NCBI RefSeq assembly: GCF_014197135.1
Contig: NZ_JACIFA010000016.1
Location: forward strand, 1-64,000
Direction of reading: 5' to 3'
Length of the DNA: 64,000 bases
Source of the DNA: Sphingomonas zeae
GTDB taxonomy: Bacteria > Pseudomonadota > Alphaproteobacteria > Sphingomonadales > Sphingomonadaceae
A model generated the notes under the pieces. That model was not told the DNA's origin, did no database searches, and worked only from the letters and a program-made list of their open reading frames with translations. The number at the start of each line of letters is the position of its first letter. Position 1 is the first letter of the stretch. This document shows positions 1-8,773 of this stretch, piece by piece. The position numbers and the translations under genes are program-made.

Positions 1-89
1 ACCCGCTACGATCGGTGCCCAACCGCCTTCTTCTCCGCCGTCGCCCTCGCTGCCACCATCATCTTCTGGCTTTGATCAACGAGTCCTGA

Positions 90-410
90 CCCTAGTGTAG
101 TTGAGCGCGGACGGCGCCGGACCAGATTGCAGAAGCCGTCGATATGGCGGGCAATCGTCTGCTCGCCCTGAGCACCGGTGTAGAAGACTTTATGCCAGAC
201 GAGTTCGGACTTGATGGGCTTGAAGGAAATCTCGACCATGGCGTTGTCGTCGCTCGGTGCGGCAGTCCACGGAACAGTATTGGCTGCCGCGCCCCGAATG
301 ATGAATGAGCCTTCGGGCGGACGTCGCGTACGGGGGCCTTGCCCGAGGTTGCGGTGCAGCCGGTCGCCGACAGCCAACCGACAACGCGGCGGGAGAAGAT
401 GTCGATGGCT
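90..410 (-). pseudogene. IS3-family transposase (orfB) remnant
   Basis: Read on the minus strand, pieces of an IS3-type DDE transposase appear in all three frames. They run in order: AIDIFSRRVVGW near 370-410, RLIHHSGRGSQYCSVD near 265-310, NAMVEISFKPIKSELVWHKV near 180-240, then ARHIDGFCNLVRRR near 105-150. Intact relatives have HHSDRGSQY, so the catalytic Asp has become Gly, and the block between the SQYCS and NAMVE motifs is deleted. At least three frameshifts separate the pieces. The gene cannot make a working transposase. No terminal inverted repeats or target duplication are visible, so only part of the element survives. Confidence 0.75.
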
Positions 411-518
411 CGCTTCAACCGGCGCTTCTGCCGCGCGCACAGATAACGAGCGGGCCAGGCGCTGGGCAGCGGCTATCAGGTGCCATGAGCCCGCGCTGAC
501 ATCGTCAAGATGGATTTG

Positions 519-1388
519 TCATAAGGTGGAGGATGAGACGAACTGCCCGGCGTGATCGCGGACGAAGTCCGTGAAGCTATGTGCCGGCTTACCGGTAAGG
601 CGTTCGATCTCGAAAGTGGGGTCGATGTCGTGATGGCCGGCGACCACGTCGGCGAACTGGACGACAAGACCCTTTGCCATCCACCGTGAATTGCCCGTCA
701 GGCGAAGAATGGCGCGAAACACGGGCGTCGGCAGGTCGAGATAGCGGACCTTGTGCCCCGTCGCGTCGGACAAGCGCTTGGCTGCCTCCTTCATGTCGAG
801 CGTCTCCGGCCCTGTCAGGAAATAGGTCGCGCCCTCATGCCCCTCCTCGACCAGGACCGTCGCGGCGACGCGCGCGACGTCGCGCGTGTCCACCCAGGAG
901 ACCGATCCCTTGCCCGTCACCTGCGGCAGGAAGCCCTTGGCGATGGGATCCTTGAACCACAGGAAGTTTTGCATGAACGCGGTGGGCTTCAGGATCGTCC
1001 AGGCAACGCCGGCCGCGCGCAGATGATGGTCGATCAGCGCGTGGGTTCGAGCCCAGGGAACGGGCGAGCGCACGTTGCTGTCCGATGCGGAAATCTTGAC
1101 GATCCGGCCGACGCCTGCGCGCTTGGCCGCATCGATTGCGGCCGTTTCCTGGGCGAACTGGTCGGGCGTCGGCGGCGTGATGAGGAACATGGTCTCGACG
1201 CCCTTCATGGCGGCGACCAGCGTATCGGGACGATCGAAATCCCCGAGCACCGCATCTATTCCCTTTTTGTGGAAGCTATCAACCTGCTCCTGCTTGCGGC
1301 ACATCGCCCGGAAGGCCGTTCCCCTTTTCTTGAGGATCTTGCAGACTTCTCCACCGATACCGCCGGTGGCGCCGGAAATCAGGATCAT
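519..1388 (-). CDS. NmrA-family NAD(P)-binding protein (atypical SDR)
   Basis: This is a 289-residue atypical short-chain dehydrogenase of the NmrA/QOR2-like type. The N-terminus MILISGATGGIGGEV has the GxxGxxG dinucleotide-binding loop, and the usual SDR YxxxK catalytic pair is not obvious. Relatives act as NAD(P)H-dependent quinone or carbonyl reductases, or as redox sensors without catalysis. The segment WTILKPTAFMQNF matches the NmrA core. No signal peptide is present, so it is cytoplasmic. Its ATG overlaps the stop of the upstream marR gene (ATGA), so the two are translationally coupled. A MarR-controlled redox or electrophile response is a reasonable guess; the substrate is unknown. Confidence 0.85.
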   Translation of the reverse strand: MILISGATGGIGGEVCKILKKRGTAFRAMCRKQEQVDSFHKKGIDAVLGDFDRPDTLVAAMKGVETMFLITPPTPDQFAQETAAIDAAKRAGVGRIVKISASDSNVRSPVPWARTHALIDHHLRAAGVAWTILKPTAFMQNFLWFKDPIAKGFLPQVTGKGSVSWVDTRDVARVAATVLVEEGHEGATYFLTGPETLDMKEAAKRLSDATGHKVRYLDLPTPVFRAILRLTGNSRWMAKGLVVQFADVVAGHHDIDPTFEIERLTGKPAHSFTDFVRDHAGQFVSSSTL

Positions 1389-1873
1389 GATGATGGTCCT
1401 TCATGGTTGGGGATGGAAGGAAGGCGCTCGTCAAGCTGCTCTGAGATGACGGAGATCATGTCTTGAAGTATGGTGACGGCCTCGCGGATCCGGGCTGCCC
1501 CGAGCCGATCGGCAATCGCCTGATCCAACGGAGCGACGACCTCTTCCGCGCCGGTCACGGCCTCCATTCCGGCACGCGTCAGCACGACGAGTTTCGCGCG
1601 CCGGTGATGGGGATTGGGCTGGAACTCGACCAGGCCTTGTTGCGCCAGCAAATCCACGATGCGCTGCACCCCCTGCCGGGTCAGGCCCATGTTGCGCGCA
1701 ATGGACGCGACGGCCAGGGGAACGGGCGAATAGCGTAGCGCCGCCAGGACCTGCCACCAGGCGCTGGTCAGCCCCAGATGCGCGACAAGTTCATTTCCCG
1801 CGCTGACCAGTCGTCCATTGGCCGCGAAGATCGCAAGAGCGAGTTGCCGCACGTCATCATAAGGATCAGCCAT
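1385..1873 (-). CDS. MarR-family transcriptional regulator
   Basis: This is a winged-helix MarR repressor of 162 residues from the ATG at 1873. A longer form from a GTG at 1888 is possible, but AGGTG lies about 12 nt before the 1873 ATG and inside the longer form's start. The recognition helix region reads VASIARNMGLTRQGVQRIVD, followed by the wing FQPNPHHRRAKLVVLT with its typical D/N-P-x-R-R pattern. MarR proteins dimerise on palindromes and release DNA on binding phenolic or oxidised ligands. A perfect 8-bp inverted repeat lies just upstream. It is coupled to the NmrA-type gene, its probable target. Confidence 0.88.
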   Translation of the reverse strand: MADPYDDVRQLALAIFAANGRLVSAGNELVAHLGLTSAWWQVLAALRYSPVPLAVASIARNMGLTRQGVQRIVDLLAQQGLVEFQPNPHHRRAKLVVLTRAGMEAVTGAEEVVAPLDQAIADRLGAARIREAVTILQDMISVISEQLDERLPSIPNHEGPSS

Positions 1874-1877
1874 ATGG

Positions 1878-1906
1878 CAGCATATCACCTATTGGACAAT
1901 ATGCTG
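1878..1906. promoter_or_regulatory. Candidate MarR operator
   Basis: CAGCATAT (1878-1885) and ATATGCTG (1899-1906) form a perfect inverted repeat with a 13-bp spacer. It covers the leader and ribosome-binding site of the marR gene. MarR proteins commonly bind such palindromes in their own promoter. Autoregulation is inference. Confidence 0.5.
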
Positions 1907-2106
1907 TCATAATGCCTTGATGGCAGGATGGTTGCCGAGGGTCGCGCACCTTTGCGAATTTTTTAAACGGTGCCGTCATGCGCTGCCACCGAGCGTTTTC
2001 CGGACGCACGATGCTGGCAGCGCCTTAACGAGACGGAGGAAGCCGCTCCGTGCCTATTTCAAGCGGCCCTCCCCCACCCGCCCCGGCCAAGCGGGGCGAT
2101 GGGAGG

Positions 2107-4362
2107 TCACGCCAGCGTGAAGGTCGCAGCCAGTCCCTCGGCCTCGGCGGATGGTGCAACCCACAGGTGGAAGGCGCCGACTTCGGTGGTCGACGTCAGG
2201 TCGCGGCCGGTGAAGGACAAATCGGCGCGGTTCAGGGTGAAGGTCACGTCCTGCCGCGCGCCCGGTGCCAGGGTGACGCGGGTGAAAGCCTTCATGACGC
2301 GCACCGGCTGGGTCACGCTCGCGACAACGTCGTGGACATAGAGCTGGACCACTTCGGTCGCAGCCATTCGGCCTGAATTGGCGATCGTCGCGCGGATCGT
2401 CAGCGGGGTGTCGCGCAGGGTCCGGCTGCTCAGGCGCAGGTCCGAATACACGATGTCGCCATAGGTCAGACCGTGTCCGAACGCGAACAACGCGCTGTTC
2501 GGAACATCGCGGAAATGCGCCTTATAGGGTTCCAGCGCCCCAGGCGGATTGGGGCGGCCGGTGCTGCGGTGTGCATAGTAATAGGGCACCTGCCCGCTGG
2601 CGCGCGGGAAGGACACCGGCAGCCGGGCCGAGGGTGAGACCGCGCCGAACAGCACGTCCGCGATCGCCGGGCCGTCCTGCGAGCCCAGGAACCACGTCAC
2701 CAGCAGCGCGGGCGCCTTGGCCACCGCGCCGGCCAACGCAAGCGCTCGCCCGGTACGCAGCAACACGACATAGGGCTTGCCGGTCGCGGCGATCGCCTCG
2801 GCGAGCACCTGCTGCTCTGCGGGCACAACAATCTCCGTACGCGACTGCGCCTCGCCCGACATATTCTGCGTCTCACCGATCGCGAGCACCACGACATCGG
2901 CGGCGCGCGCCGCGGCGACCGCGCGCGCCACATCGCTACCGTCATCAACAGTCGCGCCGGGGACGATTCCACGCACTGCCGTCACCAGATCGACGGCCTC
3001 ACGATCGGTGCCATAGACGTTCCAAGGCCCGATCAGATCGTGCCCGCCGCCTGCAAACGGCCCGATCAGCGCGATCTTCTTGCCTGAACGGGGCAAGGGA
3101 AGCACGTCGCCCTCGTTGCGGAGCATGACGATGCTGCGCGCGCCCGCCTCGCGCGCGAGCGCCAGCGTCTCGGGGGTACGCAGCCGCGCCTTTTCACGCG
3201 CGGGGTCGATGCGACGGAACGGATCGTCGAACAGGCCGAGCGCGACCTTGAGAGCGAGCGTGCGACGCACCGCCTCGTCAAGCCGCGCCAGCGGCACCTC
3301 GCCCGTTTCAACCAGGTCGGGAAGATATTTGAGATACAGACCGCTCTGCATCGACATGTCGACGCCGGCCAGGAAGGCAAGCCGCGCCGCGTCCCGGCCA
3401 TCCTTGGCAAGCCCGTGCGCGATCAACTCCTCGTCACCGGTGTAATCGGAGACGACCAATCCGCTGAACTGCCATTCCTTGCGCAGGATCGTGTCGAGCA
3501 ACCATGGATTCGCGGTCGCGGGCACGCCCGACAGATCGTTGAACGATGCCATCACCGTCGGGGCGCCAGCCGCGAACGCGGCCTGGAACGGCGGAAAATA
3601 AATGTCGCGCAGTGTCCGCTCCGACACGTCGACGCTGTTATAGTCGAGCCCGGCCTCGCCCGCGCCATAGGCGACGAAATGCTTGGCGCAGGCCGCCACC
3701 GCGTCCGGCGCGGCGAGGCCGCTGCCCTGAAAGCCCTCGACGCGCGCCGCCGCCATCAGCCGCCCGAGCAGGACGTCCTCGCCCGCCCCTTCGACGCCGC
3801 GCCCCCAGCGTGCGTCACGCGCAATGTCGACCATCGGCGCGAAGGTCCAGTCAATCCCCGATGCGGCCGCTTCGACCGCCGCAGCGCGCGCGGTGCGGCG
3901 CGCCAAGTCGGGGTCGAAGCTCGCCGCTTCGGCGAGCGGCACCGGGAAGACGGTGCGCAGGCCGTGGATGACGTCAGCGGCGAACAGCAGCGGGATTTTC
4001 AGCCGCGAGCGGCGCACCGCCTCGGTCTGCATCCGCCGCGCCATTTCCGCGCCATTGCCGTTGAACACCCCGGTGAGTTCGCCTCGGCGGACCATACGCA
4101 ATTGCGCGTCGAAGCTCGATGCCGCGCCCGCCGGGTTGAGCGAGATTGCCGCCCCCCCTGCCCATGCGGCGGCGAGGAGATTGAGTTGCCCGGCCTTTTC
4201 AACAAGCGTCATCTGCGGGATCAGCGCCTCGACCGCCGTGGGGAGCGGGCGTGAGCCGACCATGGCCAGCAAGGCCCGTGCCGGACTGGCCGACCATGCC
4301 AGCGCCGCGCCGGCTCCCGCCAGCCATGCTCGCCGCGATATCCGCCGATCCTGCCCGTCCAT
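2107..4362 (-). CDS. bglX: GH3 beta-glucosidase, Tat-exported
   Basis: This 751-residue family-3 glycoside hydrolase removes beta-linked glucose from oligosaccharide ends. The N-terminus carries a twin-arginine signal (SRRAWLAGAGAALAW, cleavage near ASPARA), so it is probably periplasmic. The GH3 TIM barrel spans about 45-340, with KHFV at 227-230 and the nucleophile Asp306 in VVSDYTG. The alpha/beta sandwich (about 390-600) and a C-terminal fibronectin-III-like domain follow. The ATG at 4362 is preceded by AAGGGAGCAGG. It diverges from a lacI-TonB receptor-GH144-like operon with a shared operator region. Linkage preference cannot be read directly; the neighbour suggests beta-1,2-gluco-oligosaccharides. 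Confidence 0.9.
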   Translation of the reverse strand: MDGQDRRISRRAWLAGAGAALAWSASPARALLAMVGSRPLPTAVEALIPQMTLVEKAGQLNLLAAAWAGGAAISLNPAGAASSFDAQLRMVRRGELTGVFNGNGAEMARRMQTEAVRRSRLKIPLLFAADVIHGLRTVFPVPLAEAASFDPDLARRTARAAAVEAAASGIDWTFAPMVDIARDARWGRGVEGAGEDVLLGRLMAAARVEGFQGSGLAAPDAVAACAKHFVAYGAGEAGLDYNSVDVSERTLRDIYFPPFQAAFAAGAPTVMASFNDLSGVPATANPWLLDTILRKEWQFSGLVVSDYTGDEELIAHGLAKDGRDAARLAFLAGVDMSMQSGLYLKYLPDLVETGEVPLARLDEAVRRTLALKVALGLFDDPFRRIDPAREKARLRTPETLALAREAGARSIVMLRNEGDVLPLPRSGKKIALIGPFAGGGHDLIGPWNVYGTDREAVDLVTAVRGIVPGATVDDGSDVARAVAAARAADVVVLAIGETQNMSGEAQSRTEIVVPAEQQVLAEAIAATGKPYVVLLRTGRALALAGAVAKAPALLVTWFLGSQDGPAIADVLFGAVSPSARLPVSFPRASGQVPYYYAHRSTGRPNPPGALEPYKAHFRDVPNSALFAFGHGLTYGDIVYSDLRLSSRTLRDTPLTIRATIANSGRMAATEVVQLYVHDVVASVTQPVRVMKAFTRVTLAPGARQDVTFTLNRADLSFTGRDLTSTTEVGAFHLWVAPSAEAEGLAATFTLA

Positions 4363-4482
4363 CCTGCTCCCTTCCTACTTCCTTTACGTCGTATCGCCAC
4401 CGTCGCGCGGACCACATTTCACACGAGGGTCGTGATCGCGCCACGTCGACAAACCGACCGATTGATTGTCATTCTTGGTTCA

Positions 4483-4509
4483 TGTAAGCGGTTTCTGTAA
4501 GCGGTTACA
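4483..4509. promoter_or_regulatory. Tandem LacI-type operator
   Basis: TGTAAGCGGTTTC (4483-4495) is immediately followed by TGTAAGCGGTTACA (4496-4509). The second copy is a palindrome with perfect TGTAA/TTACA arms around GCGG, as in LacI/GalR operators; the first repeats its left 11 bases. The site lies between the divergent GH3 gene and the lacI-receptor operon, so one regulator could control both directions. Confidence 0.6.
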
Positions 4510-4533
4510 AGCCCGTGTTCCAGAGAGGATGCT

Positions 4534-5607
4534 TTGCCGGCCATGTCGCCTGCCCGACCCGATTCTGCTTCTGTCGCTGCCCCGGCGGCGCGCGGTACGC
4601 ATGCGACGATCCATGACGTGGCGCGGGTGGCTGGCGTCTCGGTCGCCTCGGTCTCGCGAGTTTTCAACGGGCGCGACCATGTCCGCGCGGAGATGCGGGC
4701 GCGCGTCGAACAGGCTGCGGCGCAGCTCGGTTATGTGCCCCATGCCGGGGCGCGCAGCCTCAGCATGGCACGCACCGGCGCGATGGGGGTGGTGCTGCCG
4801 GATCTGCACGGCGAATTCTTCTCCGAGTTGCTGCGCGGCATGGACCGCGAGGCGAGCAGGCGCGGACTGGGACTGTTGCTGACCGTCCTCCACGACGGGC
4901 GCGGGCTCGACACGCTGGCGGCGCTGCGTGGGCAGGTTGACGGGCTGATGGTGATGGCGCCGGAGCTCGATCCCGCCATACTCGCGCGGCATATGCCGCG
5001 CGGCTTGGCGTCCGTCTTCCTGGCTTGCATTCCGCAGGACGGCAGCCCGAGTCTGCGTATCGACAATCGCGCCGGGGCCGCCGCAGCGGTCGCGCATCTA
5101 GCGGCAGGCGGGGCAAAGCGGATCGTCCATATCTCCGGCCCCGCAGGCAATCTCGACGCGCTGGAGCGGCGCGCAGGCGCCGAGGCGGCGGCCGCAGCGG
5201 CGGGCGTGGCGCTGACTGTGATCGAGGGCGATTTTCACGAGGGCAGCGGTGCCGCGGTCGGGGAATCCGTCGCGGCCGGGACGCTGGAGGCCGATGCGAT
5301 CTTCGCCGCCAACGACATGATGGCGATCGGCGCGTTGATGGCGCTGAAGCGCCACGGCGTCGCGGTGCCTGGGCAGGTGGCGATCGTCGGGTTCGATGAC
5401 ATCCCGTTGTCACGACTGGTGAGCCCGGCGTTGACCAGCGTCGCCATCGATATCGCGGCGATGGGCGCGCGCGCGGTGGCGCAGCTGGCGGCGCGCATCA
5501 CAGCGGCGCGCGAAGGATTTTTGGAAAGCACATCCACCGGGGCGGACGAGACGATCGTCCCGCACCTGATGGTGCGTGAGACAACAAGAGAAACGGACAG
5601 GGGATAG
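4534..5607 (+). CDS. LacI-family transcriptional regulator of the glucan locus
   Basis: This is a LacI/GalR repressor of 357 residues from a TTG at 4534, or 354 from the ATG at 4543; AGAGAGGA at 4522-4529 fits either poorly, so the start is unsure. The helix-turn-helix (about 23-45) contains IHDVARVAGVSVASVSRVF, followed by the hinge region and a periplasmic-binding-protein-like sensor domain with NDMMAIGALMAL and VAIVGFDDIPLS. The palindromic repeat just upstream is its likely operator. The stop lies 3 nt before the TonB receptor ATG, so regulator and receptor are co-transcribed. The inducer is probably a glucan-derived sugar. Confidence 0.9.
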   Translation: MPAMSPARPDSASVAAPAARGTHATIHDVARVAGVSVASVSRVFNGRDHVRAEMRARVEQAAAQLGYVPHAGARSLSMARTGAMGVVLPDLHGEFFSELLRGMDREASRRGLGLLLTVLHDGRGLDTLAALRGQVDGLMVMAPELDPAILARHMPRGLASVFLACIPQDGSPSLRIDNRAGAAAAVAHLAAGGAKRIVHISGPAGNLDALERRAGAEAAAAAAGVALTVIEGDFHEGSGAAVGESVAAGTLEADAIFAANDMMAIGALMALKRHGVAVPGQVAIVGFDDIPLSRLVSPALTSVAIDIAAMGARAVAQLAARITAAREGFLESTSTGADETIVPHLMVRETTRETDRG

Positions 5608-5610
5608 GTT

Positions 5611-8600
5611 ATGAAGAGGAACAATTTCCGGCTGGCGCTCGCCGGCGCAACGATGCTGGCGGGGCTGGCCACCACGACGATGTGGAGCGCGCCCGCCGCG
5701 GCGCAGGCCGGACAGGCCGCGCTGCGCGGCGTGATCCGCACCGCGCCCGACAATCCGGTGCAGGACGTGACATTGATCGAGGCCGATACCGGCTTTCGCC
5801 GCACCGTCGTGCCCGGCGCGGACGGCAGCTATAATTTCCCATCGCTGCGGGCAGGCGCATACCGGCTGGAAATCCGCCTCCAGAAGGGCACGCGCAATTC
5901 CGATCAGTTCACGCTGCGCGTCGGACAGAATGCCGGGCTGGACCTTGACCTGACCACCGCTCCGGCCCCTGCCCAGCCCGCGCCCGGCGACAACACCGCG
6001 GGCGAGACCGCGCCGTCGCCTGCCGAGGCGCAGCAAGGCGACATCATCGTCACCGGCAGCCGCATCCGCTCGCTGTCCGGCGGCCAGGTGGGCGTCAACA
6101 TCACCCCGCGCCTGATCGAACAATTGCCGCAGAACAGCCGCAACTTCCTGGCCTTCGCCGACCTGGCGCCTGGCGTGCGCTTTCTCGAAAGCTCCGACGG
6201 CAGCTCTCGCATCCAGGGCGGCGCGCAAGGGAGCAACTCGGTCAACGTCTTCATCGACGGCGTCAGCCAGAAGGATTATGTGCTGCGCGGGGGCCTGACC
6301 GGGCAGGACAGCTCGCCGGGCAATCCATTCCCACAGCTCGCGATCGGCGAGTATCAGGTGCTGTCGTCGAACTACAAGGCGGAGCTGGACCAGGTCAGCT
6401 CGGTCGCGATCATCGCGGGCACCAAGTCGGGCACCAACGAATTCCACGGCGAAGGCTTTTTCGACTTCACCAATCAGAATCTGCGTGATCGTCGCCCGAC
6501 CGAAATCTTTCCCACCAAGATTGCCAAGATCCCCTCGGAAGACAAGCAGTTCGGCGTCGCGCTGGGCGGCCCGATCGTCAAGGACGTTGCGCATTTCTTC
6601 GTCAGCTATGAGGGCAAGCGGCGGCAGGTGCCCATCGACATCCTGCCGACCAACGGCGTGGCCGTGTCGAGCCTGCCTGCGCAGTATCGCGACATCTTCG
6701 GCCCGGCGAATTCGACGTTCAGCCAAGACCTGTACTTCGGCAAGATCGACCTCGAACCGACCGACAAGGACCTGTTCGAGCTGACCGGCAAATACCGCAA
6801 CGAGACCGGCGTGCAGATCGGCAACGGCAATGCCGCTTTCTCGACCCGCACGCTGAGCAAGGTCGATGAGAAGCGCGGGATGCTGCGCTGGCAACATACC
6901 GAGGACACTTGGATCAACGACGTGCGCCTCTCCTATGAGGATGTCGCCTGGTCGCCGCAGCCTGCCGAGAACGGCATCGGCCAGCAGTTCCGGACCACGA
7001 CGCGCAACGGCACCAGCGTATCGACCTTCGACCTGTTCCGCACCGGCGCCGGGCTCGGCTTCCAGGACAAGGGGCAGAAGGGCTGGACCATCCAGGACGA
7101 TTTCACCTGGACCGGGTTTGAGAACCACACGTTCAAGGTCGGCGCGAAGGCGAAATGGGTGACGCTCAACTCACTCGAGCAGAACCTCATCAACCCGCTC
7201 TATCTCTATGACACCACCCTGCCGAGCGCGAGCGGGTTCAACGACCAGATCCCGTACAGCCTGCAATTCGGCGCGATCGGCCCGCTGGGCGATCCGCGCA
7301 TCCGCTCGAAGAACTTCCAGCTCGGCCTGTATGCGCAGGACGATTGGGACGTCACCGACCGGCTGACGCTGAACCTCGGGCTTCGCTGGGATTATGAGCG
7401 GACCCCGGCGTTCCTGAACTATGTGACCTCCGCCGAGAACGTCAACGCGGTGTCGCCTGCCAACTATCCGAACCTGAACAACGCCGATTACAAGATCAGC
7501 GACTATATCTCGACCGGCAACAACCGGAAGGCGTTCAAGGGCGCGTGGCAGCCGCGCGTCGGCTTCACCTATCGTATCGACGAGCAGGGCCGGTTCGCGG
7601 TGTTCGGCGGCTATGGCCGCTCCTATGACCGCAACCAGTTCGACTTCCTGCAGCAGGAGTTGGCCAATGGCCGCTTCCAGCGCCGCGAATTCCTGTTCCA
7701 GGGCGCCGACACGATCAATCCGTGTACGCCAGGACCGAACTGCATTCCCTGGAACCCCATCTATCTGACCGACGCGGGTCGCCAGCAGCTGATCGGCAAT
7801 GGCAGCCCCGGCGGCCGCGAGTTCCGCTTCATCAAGAACGACCTGAAGGTCCCCTATTCGGACCAGTTCAGCCTGGGGGTTCGCGGGCGGTTCAACCCGG
7901 TCGAGCTGGAGGTGGGCTATACGCGGATCGTCAGCAAGGACGGGTTCGTCTATCTGCTCGGAACGCGCCGTCCCGATGGGTCGTTCTTCGCGCCGTCGCC
8001 GACCACCGGCGCGCCGCAGGGACCGAACACCAGCTTTGCGCCCTCGGGTTATGGCGCAATCATCCTGGGCGACAACGGGCTCGAGACGCGGGCGGACTCG
8101 GCCTATGCCAAGCTGACCAAGGCCTATTCGGCGGCCTCGCCGTGGAGCATCGACGCCACCTATACCTTTACGGCGGCGGTGGATAACCGACCCAATAACG
8201 ACCAGTCCTCCTACTTCCTGCTCGATTTCCCCAAGGCGTCGGATTACCCGATGCTGCGCTCGGGCGTGGTGCCGCGTCACCGCTTCGTCGTGGCGGGCAG
8301 CGTCGACACGCCGCTGGGCGTCACCATGTCGGCGAAGTTCCAGATCGAGAGCCCGACCTTCCAGCGCGCGCTGCTCGACACGTCGACGCCGTATCAGCGG
8401 ACGCTGGTGGGATCGGAAGTGTTCGGGCTGGGCGATCGCTGGGGCCGGCGCCAGCTCGACCTGGCGTTCACCAAATATGTGCCGCTGAAGTTCATCAGCG
8501 ACGCGACGCGCATTCGCTTCCGCGTCGACATCATCAACGCGATGAACGACCGCAACTACGTCGATTATAACAACGACCCGAGCGACACGACCCGCACTCC

Positions 8601-8694
8601 GGGCTCGCCGAGCATCTACCGTCAAGTGTCGACCTACAGCATCGGCGGCAATCCGCCGCGCACGGTGAAGCTGTCGGCCGGATTCAACTTCTGA
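5611..8694 (+). CDS. TonB-dependent receptor, Oar-like with carboxypeptidase-regulatory domain
   Basis: This is an outer-membrane TonB-dependent transporter of 1027 residues. A signal peptide (MKRNNFRLALAGATMLAGLA, cleavage after AAAQA) precedes a carboxypeptidase-regulatory-like beta-sandwich (about 40-110). A low-complexity linker, the TonB-box-like DIIVTGSRI, the plug (about 145-260), and a barrel ending in the terminal aromatic KLSAGFNF follow. This architecture is common in sphingomonad and Bacteroidetes polysaccharide loci. It starts 3 nt after lacI and precedes the GH144-like hydrolase, so it probably imports oligosaccharides from the same glucan. The transported sugar is inferred from context only. 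Confidence 0.9.
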   Translation: MKRNNFRLALAGATMLAGLATTTMWSAPAAAQAGQAALRGVIRTAPDNPVQDVTLIEADTGFRRTVVPGADGSYNFPSLRAGAYRLEIRLQKGTRNSDQFTLRVGQNAGLDLDLTTAPAPAQPAPGDNTAGETAPSPAEAQQGDIIVTGSRIRSLSGGQVGVNITPRLIEQLPQNSRNFLAFADLAPGVRFLESSDGSSRIQGGAQGSNSVNVFIDGVSQKDYVLRGGLTGQDSSPGNPFPQLAIGEYQVLSSNYKAELDQVSSVAIIAGTKSGTNEFHGEGFFDFTNQNLRDRRPTEIFPTKIAKIPSEDKQFGVALGGPIVKDVAHFFVSYEGKRRQVPIDILPTNGVAVSSLPAQYRDIFGPANSTFSQDLYFGKIDLEPTDKDLFELTGKYRNETGVQIGNGNAAFSTRTLSKVDEKRGMLRWQHTEDTWINDVRLSYEDVAWSPQPAENGIGQQFRTTTRNGTSVSTFDLFRTGAGLGFQDKGQKGWTIQDDFTWTGFENHTFKVGAKAKWVTLNSLEQNLINPLYLYDTTLPSASGFNDQIPYSLQFGAIGPLGDPRIRSKNFQLGLYAQDDWDVTDRLTLNLGLRWDYERTPAFLNYVTSAENVNAVSPANYPNLNNADYKISDYISTGNNRKAFKGAWQPRVGFTYRIDEQGRFAVFGGYGRSYDRNQFDFLQQELANGRFQRREFLFQGADTINPCTPGPNCIPWNPIYLTDAGRQQLIGNGSPGGREFRFIKNDLKVPYSDQFSLGVRGRFNPVELEVGYTRIVSKDGFVYLLGTRRPDGSFFAPSPTTGAPQGPNTSFAPSGYGAIILGDNGLETRADSAYAKLTKAYSAASPWSIDATYTFTAAVDNRPNNDQSSYFLLDFPKASDYPMLRSGVVPRHRFVVAGSVDTPLGVTMSAKFQIESPTFQRALLDTSTPYQRTLVGSEVFGLGDRWGRRQLDLAFTKYVPLKFISDATRIRFRVDIINAMNDRNYVDYNNDPSDTTRTPGSPSIYRQVSTYSIGGNPPRTVKLSAGFNF

Positions 8695-8702
8695 TGCCTG
8701 AT

Positions 8703-8732
8703 CGTCATCCCGGCCGTGGCGCCGGGATGACG
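8703..8732. repeat. Intercistronic palindrome
   Basis: CGTCATCCCGG (8703-8713) pairs perfectly with CCGGGATGACG (8722-8732) around an 8-nt loop. It lies between the TonB receptor stop and the next gene. No T-run follows, so it looks like a REP-type hairpin or mRNA-stability element rather than a full terminator. Confidence 0.6.
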
Positions 8733-8773
8733 ACCTGACGGGCAGCGGAGGCGGTTGAAAACAACAGGAGAGG

